From NCBI GenBank assembly GCA_022447555.1, contig JAKVBF010000013.1:124001-188000 (forward strand): 64,000 nt of DNA, in the 5' to 3' direction. Positions within the stretch are counted from its first letter, which is position 1. The number at the start of each line of letters is the position of its first letter. Source of the DNA: Mariniblastus sp. (lineage in GTDB: Bacteria; Planctomycetota; Planctomycetia; Pirellulales; Pirellulaceae). Below are positions 27,984-37,550 of the stretch, piece by piece. Position numbers and translations under genes: made by a program. The notes beneath the pieces were generated by a model. That model made no database searches, was not told where the DNA came from, and saw only the letters and a program-made list of their open reading frames with translations.

Positions 27984-30095
27984 ATGCCTACGAAAGAGAT
28001 CATGCTAACGAAACCCACAGAAACAAACGAGTTGACTGATGACCAGGCTGTCGCCTCTAGCGACTGCCAAACAACGTCCAACAGTTCAACTGAAAATGCG
28101 ATCGCCGTCTCAACCGAGACAGCGCCGGTAGACACTACATCGACGGATGCGTCACCGACTGACGACGTCACATCCGGCGCAGATGAAACTGGCATCGAAA
28201 GGATCACTAACCCTGTTCAAGATCTTCTCAGTGATGAGACCGTTAACAAACGGGTGCCTTCAAAAGAGGTCAAAGATTCAAAACCCTGTTTTACCGATTT
28301 CGAATTACGAGCCGAAGTTCAACAGGCCATTTCCGCTAGTGGTTACAAATCACCCACACCTGTTCAAGCCGAGATCATCCCCTGGATGCTAGAGGGACGA
28401 GATGTCTTGGCCCAATCCCAAACCGGCTCGGGCAAAACGGCCGCGTTTGCACTACCCATTCTCTCGCGACTTAAGAAGCGCGGGAATAAGCCGCAAACAC
28501 TTGTTCTAACGCCGACGAGAGAATTGGCAATTCAAGTAGCCAAGTCTTTTTCTACCTACGGTGATCGCATATCAGACTTCTCGGTCGCAGCTATTTACGG
28601 AGGCCAAGAATATGAACCCCAACTCAAACAACTACGCCGGGGCGTGCAAGTCGTGGTTGGAACTCCCGGTCGTGTGATTGATCATATCAAGCGAGGCACA
28701 CTTGATCTGAGCCAATTGGAATTCTTCGTGCTGGACGAAGCGGACGAAATGCTCAATATGGGTTTCTTAGAGGATGTGGAGTTTGTTTTAAAGCACATCC
28801 CGAAATCACGACAAACGGCCCTCTTTTCAGCCACCCTACCAAAGCCAATCCGTGAAATCTCAAAGCAATATCTCGACAAGCCGGCCAAGGTCACCATCAA
28901 GCAAAAGACCATGACAGCCGATTCGATTCGGCAACGCGCTGTATTCGTCTCGCCTCGCGACAAGGTCGACCTGCTAATCCGATTTCTTGAAGCCGAACAG
29001 GCCGATGGAACCATTGTTTTCACTCGGACTCGAGATACGACCACCGTCGTGGCTGAAAAGCTAATCCGTGCCGGTTACAATGCCGTCGCCCTCAATGGAG
29101 ACATGCCCCAACGGACGCGGGAGCGATCCGTTCAGCGCCTGAAAGCGGGACAACTCGACATTCTGGTTGCTACCGATGTGGCCGCACGCGGTCTAGACGT
29201 TTCCAGAGTCAGCCACGTGTTTAATTTCGATCTGCCGGATGGCAGCGAGTCGTACATTCACCGGGTGGGTCGAACCGGACGAGCGGGCCGATCGGGAGAG
29301 GCCATTATTTTCCTAACTCAATCGCAGCGCAGTAAGCTACGACTGATTGAGAAAACCACACGGCAGAAAATTGAAATCGTTGACCCGCCCTCTACCAGCG
29401 AGATCAACGAAACAAGAATCAATCGCTTTAAGGAACAAATCAGTCAGGCGATTTCCGATGACCACCTTAAATTCTATCTGAAAGTTGTTCGGGATTACGC
29501 TCAAGAAACGGAACAGCCAGCCGAACTGATCGCGGCAGCCATTATGCAGATCGGACAGAAGGGACGGGACTTCCTCATGAAGGACCGCCCCAAGCGGGAA
29601 CGCCAATCCCGCCAGAAGGATTCGGCTCGCGGAGGCCGTAAAGAGTACGGTAAATCTCGAAACGCCCCGCCCAATTCCGGGATGGCTCGATATCGACTCG
29701 CAGTGGGCAAACGCGATGGTGTTCGGCCAGGTAACATTGTTGGCGCTGTTGCCAACGAAGCGGGAATTGAAGGGAATGCAATCGGTCCGATTCAAATCTA
29801 CCAGTCCTACACAACGATCGACTTACCAGCCAACCTTTCGCAAGACGCGCAGGAAAGCCTTCGAGAGGCATGGGTGTCAGGTCGACAACTCAAACTGCGA
29901 CCCGTTGGAGAGGATGAATCTCGATCCGAAAAATATCGCCCGCGAAAAAAGCGATACGGAGACAGTAATAAGCCCGGCAAAAAACCCCGGAAAGCCAAAG
30001 AGCGAAAAAAAGACTTCTCTGCTAAAGCTAGTAGCAGCTCTGGCGGCAAAAGAAAAAAACGGGACAAGAAGAAAAACGTCTCCAAATCGCGTTAG
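27984..30095 (+). CDS. deaD: DEAD-box RNA helicase, DeaD/CsdA-like
   Basis: An ATP-dependent RNA helicase of 703 residues from the ATG at 27984; a TTG at 27939 and another ATG at 28002 are alternatives, and none has a strong ribosome site. After an acidic Ser/Thr-rich leader of about 100 residues come the Q motif (PTPVQAEIIPW), motif I (AQSQTGSGKTAAF), PTRELAIQV, GTPGRVIDHI, DEAD at 251-254, SATLP, and the helicase C motifs (ATDVAARGLDV, HRVGRTGRAGR). A DbpA-like RNA-binding domain follows (RYRLAVGKRDGVRPGNIVGA, IGPIQIYQSYTTIDLP), then a Lys/Arg-rich tail. This layout matches DeaD/CsdA, which acts in ribosome assembly and mRNA decay at low temperature. It is divergent from a cold-shock gene. 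Confidence 0.92.
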   Translation: MPTKEIMLTKPTETNELTDDQAVASSDCQTTSNSSTENAIAVSTETAPVDTTSTDASPTDDVTSGADETGIERITNPVQDLLSDETVNKRVPSKEVKDSKPCFTDFELRAEVQQAISASGYKSPTPVQAEIIPWMLEGRDVLAQSQTGSGKTAAFALPILSRLKKRGNKPQTLVLTPTRELAIQVAKSFSTYGDRISDFSVAAIYGGQEYEPQLKQLRRGVQVVVGTPGRVIDHIKRGTLDLSQLEFFVLDEADEMLNMGFLEDVEFVLKHIPKSRQTALFSATLPKPIREISKQYLDKPAKVTIKQKTMTADSIRQRAVFVSPRDKVDLLIRFLEAEQADGTIVFTRTRDTTTVVAEKLIRAGYNAVALNGDMPQRTRERSVQRLKAGQLDILVATDVAARGLDVSRVSHVFNFDLPDGSESYIHRVGRTGRAGRSGEAIIFLTQSQRSKLRLIEKTTRQKIEIVDPPSTSEINETRINRFKEQISQAISDDHLKFYLKVVRDYAQETEQPAELIAAAIMQIGQKGRDFLMKDRPKRERQSRQKDSARGGRKEYGKSRNAPPNSGMARYRLAVGKRDGVRPGNIVGAVANEAGIEGNAIGPIQIYQSYTTIDLPANLSQDAQESLREAWVSGRQLKLRPVGEDESRSEKYRPRKKRYGDSNKPGKKPRKAKERKKDFSAKASSSSGGKRKKRDKKKNVSKSR

Positions 30096-30115
30096 GTCAC
30101 ATTGTGGCACTTTTT

Positions 30116-30154
30116 GGGGTCGGTCATCCTGATCGATTACCGACCCTTTTTTTT
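30116..30154 (+). terminator. Rho-independent terminator after the helicase
   Basis: An 8-bp stem GGGTCGGT (30117-30124) pairs with ACCGACCC (30139-30146), followed directly by eight T residues (30147-30154), 21 bases after the helicase stop. Confidence 0.85.
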
Positions 30155-30158
30155 CTGC

Positions 30159-30440
30159 TTAGTGGCGTCTGAATAACCAGATGAAATCACCGCTTGATAT
30201 TGGATTTGGCTTGAGGAATTGGATTTCCATCGTCACCGCCGACAGCTTGTTTCTCAATGCCTTAAACTCCTCGGATTCTAACATCAACGGCCGCTCCTCT
30301 TCGGTCTCGGCCTTGGCCAACATCGTTTGATACGACTCCATCAACGCAACTCGATCTTCCTCAAGCGACTTGACTTTATCCTGCTCAATCTGAGTCAACG
30401 TTCGAACGTTATTGGTTAAGCCACTGACTGCGCGCGCCAA
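30159..30440 (-). CDS. Small hypothetical coiled-coil protein
   Basis: A 93-residue frame opening with TTG at 30440 just after an in-frame stop; the first ATG is at residue 34. I do not recognise it. It is rich in Glu, Lys, Leu and Gln with a heptad-like pattern (IEQDKVKSLEEDRVALMESY and FKALRNKLSAVTMEIQFLK), so a helical coiled coil is likely. It converges on the helicase gene and its stop is only a few bases from the helicase terminator. The DUF1501 gene ends upstream of it on the same strand side but there is no clear operon partner. Could be a real small gene or a chance frame. Confidence 0.4.
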   Translation of the reverse strand: MARAVSGLTNNVRTLTQIEQDKVKSLEEDRVALMESYQTMLAKAETEEERPLMLESEEFKALRNKLSAVTMEIQFLKPNPISSGDFIWLFRRH

Positions 30441-30523
30441 CGATCAAATCCAGATCACTGAAATCCAACAAGACCAAATAAAATTTAGCATGTCGATTTA
30501 ATTTTTTCGTTTTCCGATAACCG

Positions 30524-32008
30524 CTACGACAGGATCCCCGGTATCACCTGACCATGGACATCGGTCAAGCGGTATTGGCGACCTTGATAGCGATAGGTCA
30601 ATTTTTCATGATTGATTCCGCACAAATGCAGCAAAGTAGCCTGCATATCGTGCACGTGAACCGGATCTTTGGTAATGTTCCAACCAAAATCATCCGTCTC
30701 TCCGTATACGGTTCCCGGTCGAATCCCAGCTCCCGCCAACCACCAGCTATAAGCCTTTCCAAAATGATCACGGCCGGTCGGTTTCGTTGGATCACCACTG
30801 CGATACTGGCCAAAAGGCGTGCGGCCAAACTCCCCACCCCACACCACCAAGGTATCTTCCAACATGCCACGCTCTTTTAAATCCTGAACAACCGCCGCCG
30901 AGGGGCCCTCAGTGTCCAAGCACTGTTGTTCGAGCTGAGTAAACAGGTTGCTATGCTGATCCCAGCCGGAGTGCATTAACTGTACAAAACGAACGCCTCG
31001 TTCCAGCAGCCTTCGGCCGATCAAGCAATTATTAGCATACGTGCCTTTGGTCAGTGCATTGGGGCCATACCGTTCCAGGGTTGCTGTCGATTCATCGGAA
31101 AAATCGACCAACTCTGGCACGCTAGACTGCATCCTAAAAGCCATCTCGTATTGTGCGATACGCGTATCAATTTCAGGATCACCATAATCTTTTAGATGGG
31201 CCTCATTCATTTTGGCCAAATCATCCAAAAGAGCCCTCCGCGCTCGAGGGCTTACACCAGTCGGGTTAGCCAGATAGGGAACCAGATCCCCTGTATTACG
31301 AAAACGGACCCCCTGATATCGGCTTGGTAAAAATCCGCTCCCCCAGTAATAATCAAAAAATAGCTGCCCGCACGTTTTGCCTTTATCACTCGAAGTCATC
31401 ACGACAAATGTTGGAAGATTTTCCGTTTCACTTCCCAAGCCATATGAGAGCCATGCACCCATGCTCGGCCGCCCGGGAACCTGTGAACCGGTCATGAACA
31501 TGGTTACCCCCGGGGCATGATTGACGGCCTCAGTATGCATGCTACGGACCACACACAGTTCGTCCGCCAACGCCCCAACGTTCGGTAACATCTCACTCAT
31601 CCGTGTTCCACACTGCCCATACGATTTATGGGGTTTGATTGTCGGAACACAAGGCCAACGGGCATATCCCGATGACATGGTTGACAGCCGCGTCGAGCCC
31701 CGGACCGAGTCAGGAATATCTTGGCCTGCCATTTTTGCCATCACCGGTTTTTCGTCAAACAGATCGACGTGAGAAGGACCGCCCCCCTGCCAAAAAACGA
31801 TCACGCGTTTCGCCTTAGCAGCGTGATGCGGTAAACCGGGTAGACCCCCCAGATGTGATTGCTTGGAATCGTCAAGCCAAGCGGCCGCAGAGGACGGATT
31901 CAATAAGGAGCTGAGTGCCGCCGCGCCGATGCCGCAAGCCGATCGACCAAACAACTGGCGACGATTGACTCTCTGGATATTCTCAATGTGGAGTTCCTGA
32001 CTCATCAT
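30524..32008 (-). CDS. DUF1501 family protein, Tat-type signal (second copy)
   Basis: A 494-residue DUF1501 protein from the ATG at 32008; a GTG at 32035 overlapping the upstream stop by 8 bases is an alternative. The N-terminus carries VNRRQLFGRSACGIGAAAL, a twin-arginine-like export signal. Family segments: [70 protein letters not shown] and LTYRYQGRQYRLTDVHG. It differs from the other copy in the window in many loops, so the two are old paralogues, not a recent duplication. It is paired with the preceding PSD1 gene at essentially zero spacing. Its reaction is not established. Confidence 0.87.
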   Translation of the reverse strand: MMSQELHIENIQRVNRRQLFGRSACGIGAAALSSLLNPSSAAAWLDDSKQSHLGGLPGLPHHAAKAKRVIVFWQGGGPSHVDLFDEKPVMAKMAGQDIPDSVRGSTRLSTMSSGYARWPCVPTIKPHKSYGQCGTRMSEMLPNVGALADELCVVRSMHTEAVNHAPGVTMFMTGSQVPGRPSMGAWLSYGLGSETENLPTFVVMTSSDKGKTCGQLFFDYYWGSGFLPSRYQGVRFRNTGDLVPYLANPTGVSPRARRALLDDLAKMNEAHLKDYGDPEIDTRIAQYEMAFRMQSSVPELVDFSDESTATLERYGPNALTKGTYANNCLIGRRLLERGVRFVQLMHSGWDQHSNLFTQLEQQCLDTEGPSAAVVQDLKERGMLEDTLVVWGGEFGRTPFGQYRSGDPTKPTGRDHFGKAYSWWLAGAGIRPGTVYGETDDFGWNITKDPVHVHDMQATLLHLCGINHEKLTYRYQGRQYRLTDVHGQVIPGILS

Positions 32009-32027
32009 TGACTCTATTGCTCTTGAT

Positions 32028-35000
32028 TTACTCACGGGTTAAAGCCTCATCGAGGTTCAAGATCCCCAGACAAACGGCGGACAACGCAGCCATTTCAGCG
32101 GGCTCCAAACTCTGATCGAACGGAGATGCACCGACAGACAACAACTGTTTTGCTGCTTCGACGTCCTGTGAATATATTTTCAATTGACGACGATACGCTT
32201 CGAGAAGCGCCCTCTTTTCCCCTAGTCGAGGCTCTCGAGATAGAACGCGCACATAAGCAGCAACAAGGCTAGATTCTGCATCATGATTTTGCTGCTTCAT
32301 TCTTTCCGCCAGCATCCTTGCCGCTTCTACCCAAGTAGGATCATTCAATGTTGTGAGGGCATGTAGGGGAGTGCTCGTGGGCATCGCTCGAACGCGACAA
32401 GCTTGGCGATTTGAAGAATCAAACATATTGGCTGGGCCAACCGTCCTCCGCCAAAATGTATACAAGCTTCGGCGATAAAGGTCATCCCCCGCGGAAGCTG
32501 GATAAGTAAAATCCCGTTCCTTCGTAATGGCCAAAGGCTCCCACACATTGTCGGGTTGATAAGGATAAACAGGCGCGCCGCCCATCGTCGTGACTAGCAA
32601 TCCGGCTGAGGCTAATGCCCAATCTCTTAAAATTTGAGATGGCATGCGGAAGCGACTCGCGCGGCCGAAGAAACGATTTTCAGGGTCTCGCTGGTGGTGC
32701 TGTACAGTCAATCGACTGGATTGTCGATACGTCGCACTGGTCACAATCAACCGGTGCATCTGCTTCATGCTCCAACCTTTTTCGCGGAACTCAACCGCCA
32801 ACCAATCCAGCAACTCTCTATGAATTGGATATTCACTTTGCACACCCAGATCTTCGGTCGTCTTTACGATCCCGGTACCAAAAAAATACTGCCACATACG
32901 ATTAACTTGAACACGAGCTGTTAAAGGATGGTCGTCGGAAACCAACCATTGGGCGAATCCCAGCCGATTGGCCGGAGCCCCCTCGGGCATCGGTAGCAAG
33001 AACTCGGGCGTGGCAAACGTAACCGATTCAGTTGGCTGTAAATATTGACCTCGGTTAAGGATGCTGGTCTTTCGCGGCTTGGCATCACTCATCACCATCA
33101 CCTTGGGAACCTGATCAACACGATAAGCTGCCAGCTGAGCTTGCAGTGTGTCGAGGACTTTGAGTTGGGGAATTTTAGCTTTTAAGTTGGGGCGAACTTT
33201 GCTATCAAAGTACGCCCGGTAACCTTTTTCCAACTCGGCACTCTCCTCTTCACTTCGCGCGTGGGCAGATTTGGCCAGTGTGGCTCGTGCAGATTCACTT
33301 AACGATTGACGAAACGGTTCATACGACTGAAGACCGACTGAGTTTTGAAAATCCGAATTGAAATCAACCAATTTCTTTCGTGTTGCCATCAGCTCTGCTG
33401 TTAATTTTTGATGGCCCGGATCATGTTGATTCAAAAAGTAATCCAGAAGTAATATTTCCTGGGCTTCGGTGCGCTGCTCCGATTCCAAAGCCAGGATCGC
33501 CGCAACCGGATCTGTTTTGGCCAAAGACACCTCATCGTCGGCCAACGCACGATTATAAATTCGGATGTCATCAATGTCCCCGTTCCAGGAATACTGCATC
33601 GGTGTTCGGCCACCGATTCGAAACGGTGCTTTCGTCTCGATAGTCTCGGTTAAATTGTCCGACTCAACATAGCCTTCGGACAACTTGCCATCGATGTAAA
33701 TATTGATCCCACTCGCTTTTTGGCGACCGTCATACGAAATCACGACATGTTGCCACTGGTTGGGAACCAGTTGATCTTTCGAGATCACCTTTATTGCACT
33801 ATCTGGCCACTGATGAATGAGGTGTGTACCGATCCCTCCTTGAACCCAAACATCAATACCACGATATCCTTGAGCGACATCCATTCGAGAAACCACGGCA
33901 CCTACCGCTTTTCCATCGCTCTTTATCCATAAAGCCAAGGTGAAGGGCCGGTCATATTCCAATTCCAATGCAGCATTTGCAGCGTCAAAATGTGTCTTAC
34001 CATCCAGCTTAAGCCCCATACTTCCAAGCCGGTCGCCGGTTTCTAATTTGCCTGCCACCAACGAAGCATCAAGGCCAGCGACGGTATCATCTAACGTATT
34101 ACCTTTTATTTCGTCCAATGGAAACCTGTGTATCATCCCTTTTAGTTCCACCGGTTTCGCTCTACTGGCCAAACCAGCCCGGGATGATTGTTGCCATGCT
34201 TTGTATTGCGGCACGCAAGATTTTCGATAATCGGCGATCGATTTCGACAATTGAATGAAACGTTCATCGGCGGCTCTCCATTCTGCATAGGCCCGGTCCG
34301 CCTCGGCATTGGCCACCTTGCGTGCCTCTGCCAGCTTTGATTCAAAGTCAGCAATCGTGACTCGATTTTGTTCCGTAGGCGCTTCGACAAAAGGGGCCGC
34401 GACCCGAACCCGACTCGACTGATACTGAGGAGTTCCTGTCTCTGGCACACGGTTAAACGCATCCATCAAGCTGTAGTAATCCCGCTGCGTGATTGGATCG
34501 TATTTATGATCATGGCATTGGGCACAAGCCATCGTCAGTCCAAGCCACGTGGTTGACGTTGTATCGATCCGATCGAACATGTTGACAAACCGCTGCTCTT
34601 CCGCAATGGCACCCCCCTCTCCATTGAGCATATGATTTCGATTGAAGCCACTAGCAATTTTTTGATCTATCGTCGCATCAGGCAATAAGTCACCCGCCAG
34701 TTGCCATGTGGTGAATTGATCAAATGGCAAATCATCATTCAAAGCGCGAACCACCCAATCTCGCCAAGCCCACTGAAACGTGTCGCCATCTTGTTGGAAG
34801 CCATTGCTGTCGGAGTAACGAGCCGCATCGAGCCAGGGCAGGGCAAGCCGTTCTCCATAATGAGGACTGGCCAGTAAGCGATCGACTAAACGCTCATAAG
34901 CCTGAGGTTCGGAGTCCGTTAAAAACTGATGAATCTGTTGAGGCGTCGGTGGGATTCCCGTCAAATCGATTGACAAGCGCCGAATCAGTTTATTGCGATC

Positions 35001-35516
35001 TGCCTCGGCCGATGGATCTAGGCCGGCCTTTTCTAGTTGAGACAAAACAAACGAATCAATCGGATTGCGAACCCAATCCGATCGCTCGACCACTGGTTGA
35101 CTGGGACGTTTGGGGGTAACAAAGGCCCAATGCTGTTGGTACTCTCCACCTTGCTCAATCCATCGCTTCAACGTTTCCCTCTCGGCATCGGTGAGACTCC
35201 GATTGGAGTCCGTTGGTGGCATGGTGAGATCCACATTCTTGGAATAGATTCGATGAATCAACGTACTATGATCTGGATCGCCAGGGACTAGCGTCCCACT
35301 CTCCAGAACTGATTCTTCGTGATCAAGCCGCAAATTCGCTTGTCGCTGATTCTCGTCTTGGCCATGACAAAACAGGCAGTTCTCCGACAGGATCGGTCGA
35401 ATATCACGGTTGAAATCGATCCTGTCATCTGCCAGCACAGAACTGCAGACAGACAAGGACCAAGCAACTCCACAAGCTGCTAAGCTCTTCACAAGATTTT
35501 CCCTGATCCTAAACAT
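32028..35516 (-). CDS. PSD1 / cytochrome c-like protein with internal LamG domain
   Basis: A 1162-residue exported protein. Signal peptide: LAACGVAWSLSVCSSVLA. Residues 47-51 (CLFCH) mark the PSCyt1 haem site, and about 331-335 (CAQCH, followed by DHKYDP) the second site inside PSCyt2/DUF1549. A LamG/concanavalin-like domain lies in the middle (about 458-665; FTLALWIKSDG, GINIYIDGKLSEGY, DIRIYNRALADDE). The PSD1/DUF1553 domain follows (PLTARVQVNRMWQYFFGTGI, PLHALTTLNDPTWVEAARML). The gene overlaps or abuts its DUF1501 partner. In the other PSD1 gene of this window the LamG domain is at the C-terminus instead. Probably periplasmic, perhaps in polysaccharide handling; unproven. Confidence 0.88.
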   Translation of the reverse strand: MFRIRENLVKSLAACGVAWSLSVCSSVLADDRIDFNRDIRPILSENCLFCHGQDENQRQANLRLDHEESVLESGTLVPGDPDHSTLIHRIYSKNVDLTMPPTDSNRSLTDAERETLKRWIEQGGEYQQHWAFVTPKRPSQPVVERSDWVRNPIDSFVLSQLEKAGLDPSAEADRNKLIRRLSIDLTGIPPTPQQIHQFLTDSEPQAYERLVDRLLASPHYGERLALPWLDAARYSDSNGFQQDGDTFQWAWRDWVVRALNDDLPFDQFTTWQLAGDLLPDATIDQKIASGFNRNHMLNGEGGAIAEEQRFVNMFDRIDTTSTTWLGLTMACAQCHDHKYDPITQRDYYSLMDAFNRVPETGTPQYQSSRVRVAAPFVEAPTEQNRVTIADFESKLAEARKVANAEADRAYAEWRAADERFIQLSKSIADYRKSCVPQYKAWQQSSRAGLASRAKPVELKGMIHRFPLDEIKGNTLDDTVAGLDASLVAGKLETGDRLGSMGLKLDGKTHFDAANAALELEYDRPFTLALWIKSDGKAVGAVVSRMDVAQGYRGIDVWVQGGIGTHLIHQWPDSAIKVISKDQLVPNQWQHVVISYDGRQKASGINIYIDGKLSEGYVESDNLTETIETKAPFRIGGRTPMQYSWNGDIDDIRIYNRALADDEVSLAKTDPVAAILALESEQRTEAQEILLLDYFLNQHDPGHQKLTAELMATRKKLVDFNSDFQNSVGLQSYEPFRQSLSESARATLAKSAHARSEEESAELEKGYRAYFDSKVRPNLKAKIPQLKVLDTLQAQLAAYRVDQVPKVMVMSDAKPRKTSILNRGQYLQPTESVTFATPEFLLPMPEGAPANRLGFAQWLVSDDHPLTARVQVNRMWQYFFGTGIVKTTEDLGVQSEYPIHRELLDWLAVEFREKGWSMKQMHRLIVTSATYRQSSRLTVQHHQRDPENRFFGRASRFRMPSQILRDWALASAGLLVTTMGGAPVYPYQPDNVWEPLAITKERDFTYPASAGDDLYRRSLYTFWRRTVGPANMFDSSNRQACRVRAMPTSTPLHALTTLNDPTWVEAARMLAERMKQQNHDAESSLVAAYVRVLSREPRLGEKRALLEAYRRQLKIYSQDVEAAKQLLSVGASPFDQSLEPAEMAALSAVCLGILNLDEALTRE

Positions 35517-35869
35517 TTCGCATCATTAAAAACTGAAGATACCCACCCAGCATTATCATAATTAATCTATCTCGGTTCTCGAAACCATCCTGCAAGTTAA
35601 TTTCTAATCAAAACAAATCAGGCCAACACGTTAACAACTTAAAAAGACGAATCTGTAGGCATGTTAGACGAGATTACTGAAGGTTCACTAATTTTCGTCC
35701 AATTGACACCGCTGAAATACATGTAAAAACAGCAAGCTTTTTTCGAAAACTGTTTTTTGAGCCGGCTAACCTTCTGTCCGCACTCCAATAAACCGGTATG
35801 CTATGAACTTTGGCGATTAGATCCGCCATGCTAAAAAATCAATTTCCAAGAATCAAACCGAGGCCGTCG
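35517..35869. other. AT-rich intergenic region
   Basis: A 353-base AT-rich gap between the divergent PSD1 (minus) and SpoIIAA-like (plus) genes. Apart from the hairpin at 35725-35758 I see no gene. A TTG-initiated extension of the SpoIIAA-like frame from 35810 is open but not family-like. Confidence 0.5.
35725..35758. terminator. Orphan bidirectional hairpin with T/A runs
   Basis: AAAAACAG (35725-35732) is the exact inverse of CTGTTTTT (35750-35757), with an inner TTTTCGAAAA palindrome at 35740-35749. T runs lie on the 3' side on both strands, like a bidirectional intrinsic terminator. No annotated gene ends here. Confidence 0.4.
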
Positions 35870-36232
35870 ATGATAGAACAATTAGAAAGTCAATCAGACA
35901 ACGTTGTAGGATTCAAAATTTCAGGAAAACTGCACCACGACGACTACCAAACGATGGTTCCAGCATTTGATGCGGTCATTGAGAAAGTCGGTAAAGTCAG
36001 GGTACTCTGTTGGTTTGACGATTTCCACGGGTGGGATATGCATGCCATGTGGGACGATACGGTATTGGCCACAACACACTGTGGCAAACTCGAACGAATT
36101 GCCATTGTGGGTGATGCGAGCTGGGAGAAGTGGATGGCCACTTTCTGCAAGCCGTTTCAACCGTCATCCAAGATCAAACACTTCGGTTCGGAAGAAATCG
36201 ACACCGCTTGGAGCTGGCTCGACGAAGAGTAA
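35870..36232 (+). CDS. SpoIIAA-like (STAS-fold) protein
   Basis: A 120-residue protein from the ATG at 35870; the frame opens 20 codons earlier with TTG, but the upstream part is not conserved-looking. It matches the SpoIIAA-like family (DUF3478) in the segments VVGFKISGKLHHDDYQTMVP, VRVLCWFDDFHGWDMHAMW, ERIAIVGDASWEKWMATFC and HFGSEEIDTAWSWL. The fold resembles STAS anti-sigma antagonists, but the family has no established signalling role and some members are proposed to bind lipids or act in membrane-associated regulation. It stands alone between a divergent PSD1 gene and a convergent porin gene. It has no signal peptide, so it is cytoplasmic. Confidence 0.85.
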   Translation: MIEQLESQSDNVVGFKISGKLHHDDYQTMVPAFDAVIEKVGKVRVLCWFDDFHGWDMHAMWDDTVLATTHCGKLERIAIVGDASWEKWMATFCKPFQPSSKIKHFGSEEIDTAWSWLDEE

Positions 36233-36251
36233 GCTCAACTCTCAACCGCAC

Positions 36252-36277
36252 GAGGAGAGTCCAAGGTGACTCTCCTC
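36252..36277. terminator. Bidirectional hairpin between convergent genes
   Basis: GAGGAGAGTC (36252-36261) pairs perfectly with GACTCTCCTC (36268-36277) over 10 bp with a 6-base loop. It lies 20 bases past the SpoIIAA-like stop and 14 bases past the porin stop on the other strand. The T run is poor, so it may be Rho-assisted or a weak terminator. Confidence 0.6.
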
Positions 36278-36290
36278 TGTCTAGCGGTGA

Positions 36291-37550
36291 TCAATAGGCC
36301 ACGTTTAAACCCACCGTCAATGATTGAGCCGAAACGCGTTGTGAAATCGTGGTTCCAGGCACCTCGAAATTGTTAGCCAACACAAGAGGTCCATCCGTTC
36401 CCCATTCTGGGAAGTAATTGTAGGCCATGCTCAAGCCCAGACATGAATTACACATCCAAGTTCCACCAAAAGTGAAACCATGACGATAGCCTAGGTCGGA
36501 TCCGAGGTTAAAAAAGGAACTCTCGTCTGGAATCAGTTTGCTGCAATAAGCATATCCGGCGGAACCGTAAAATCTTTGGGTCAACCTCGCTCTAGCACCC
36601 ACATGGGCTGAAAAGACACTCTTCCAACCCAATCCACTGACTTTGCCATCTGCTTCAAACTGAGCGGGGTCGCCAAATCCCTCGGTATTGTTGTAATCAG
36701 TGAATCGCAAGTCACTGGTGATGAGCAAATTCGAATTGGGGCGAAAGCCAACACCACAGGTAGCCATCATAGGTAAGTCGAAATTCACTTTGTCAACGGA
36801 TTCCTGCCCTGGCTGCGCATCGATCTTGTACCTGAATGTCTCCATCCAGATCGGTGATTTCAAACTCGCACCAAAACTCCATCGACAATTGGGTGTGAAG
36901 TACATTCCAATTTGGGCACCTCCGCCAAAATGGTAGCGAGTCCCATCACCTGAATGGTATGCTCCATTGCTAGGGGGCGCGAAAAAGTTCGTGTTGAGTG
37001 AAAGCCTGCCCATGGCCAACGTTGGCCCCAGTGCGATAGCCAATCGGTCGGTCACTTGAATCGAGAAAACCATCGGGATCTGGTAGAAGACCGCTTCACC
37101 CCGGACTCGGCCCAAAGATCCAAGCAATGGGTTGGTCGGATCCGCTGGAAAATTGGAGGAGTAACCGGCGACGCCAAACATACCGACGCCCAACTTGACG
37201 TTCGGATTTTGAAGTTGATAAACCCAAGCTGCCGTTGGCACGGGTGATACCCCATTTTCAGCCGACATCGAATAAGTTCCCACGCCGGAAAGAGTCGAGT
37301 CGATCTGGTAATCGCTATACACGCCCTCAAAACCAATTCCCACTTCATTGTTTAACCCACTGATCGTAGCGGGATTCCAAGCCATTGAACCGATCGACTC
37401 AACGGCTGCTCCGGCAGTGGCCCCTCCCATCGAACGATTGACGGCACCCGTTGCAGGTAGGAAAACGCCTTGGCCCGTCGCGATCGAACCCAACAGAAAA
37501 ATGACCGAAAGTGAAAACAGCGAACGAAACAGGTAAACAAAAATGCTCAT
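36291..37550 (-). CDS. Outer-membrane transport protein, FadL/OMPP1/TodX family
   Basis: A 419-residue outer-membrane beta-barrel with a signal peptide (SLFSLSVIFLLGSIATGQ). After it comes the FadL-family N-terminal signature: GVFLPATGAVNRSMGGATAG and VESIGSMAWNPATISGL, the NPA motif of the hatch domain. The rest alternates short polar strands and aromatic residues, ending with a Tyr (VGLNVAY), as usual for outer-membrane barrels. FadL-type channels take up hydrophobic compounds such as fatty acids or aromatic hydrocarbons. Their presence fits a Gram-negative-type outer membrane in planctomycetes. The gene is convergent with the SpoIIAA-like gene and stands alone. Confidence 0.87.
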   Translation of the reverse strand: MSIFVYLFRSLFSLSVIFLLGSIATGQGVFLPATGAVNRSMGGATAGAAVESIGSMAWNPATISGLNNEVGIGFEGVYSDYQIDSTLSGVGTYSMSAENGVSPVPTAAWVYQLQNPNVKLGVGMFGVAGYSSNFPADPTNPLLGSLGRVRGEAVFYQIPMVFSIQVTDRLAIALGPTLAMGRLSLNTNFFAPPSNGAYHSGDGTRYHFGGGAQIGMYFTPNCRWSFGASLKSPIWMETFRYKIDAQPGQESVDKVNFDLPMMATCGVGFRPNSNLLITSDLRFTDYNNTEGFGDPAQFEADGKVSGLGWKSVFSAHVGARARLTQRFYGSAGYAYCSKLIPDESSFFNLGSDLGYRHGFTFGGTWMCNSCLGLSMAYNYFPEWGTDGPLVLANNFEVPGTTISQRVSAQSLTVGLNVAY

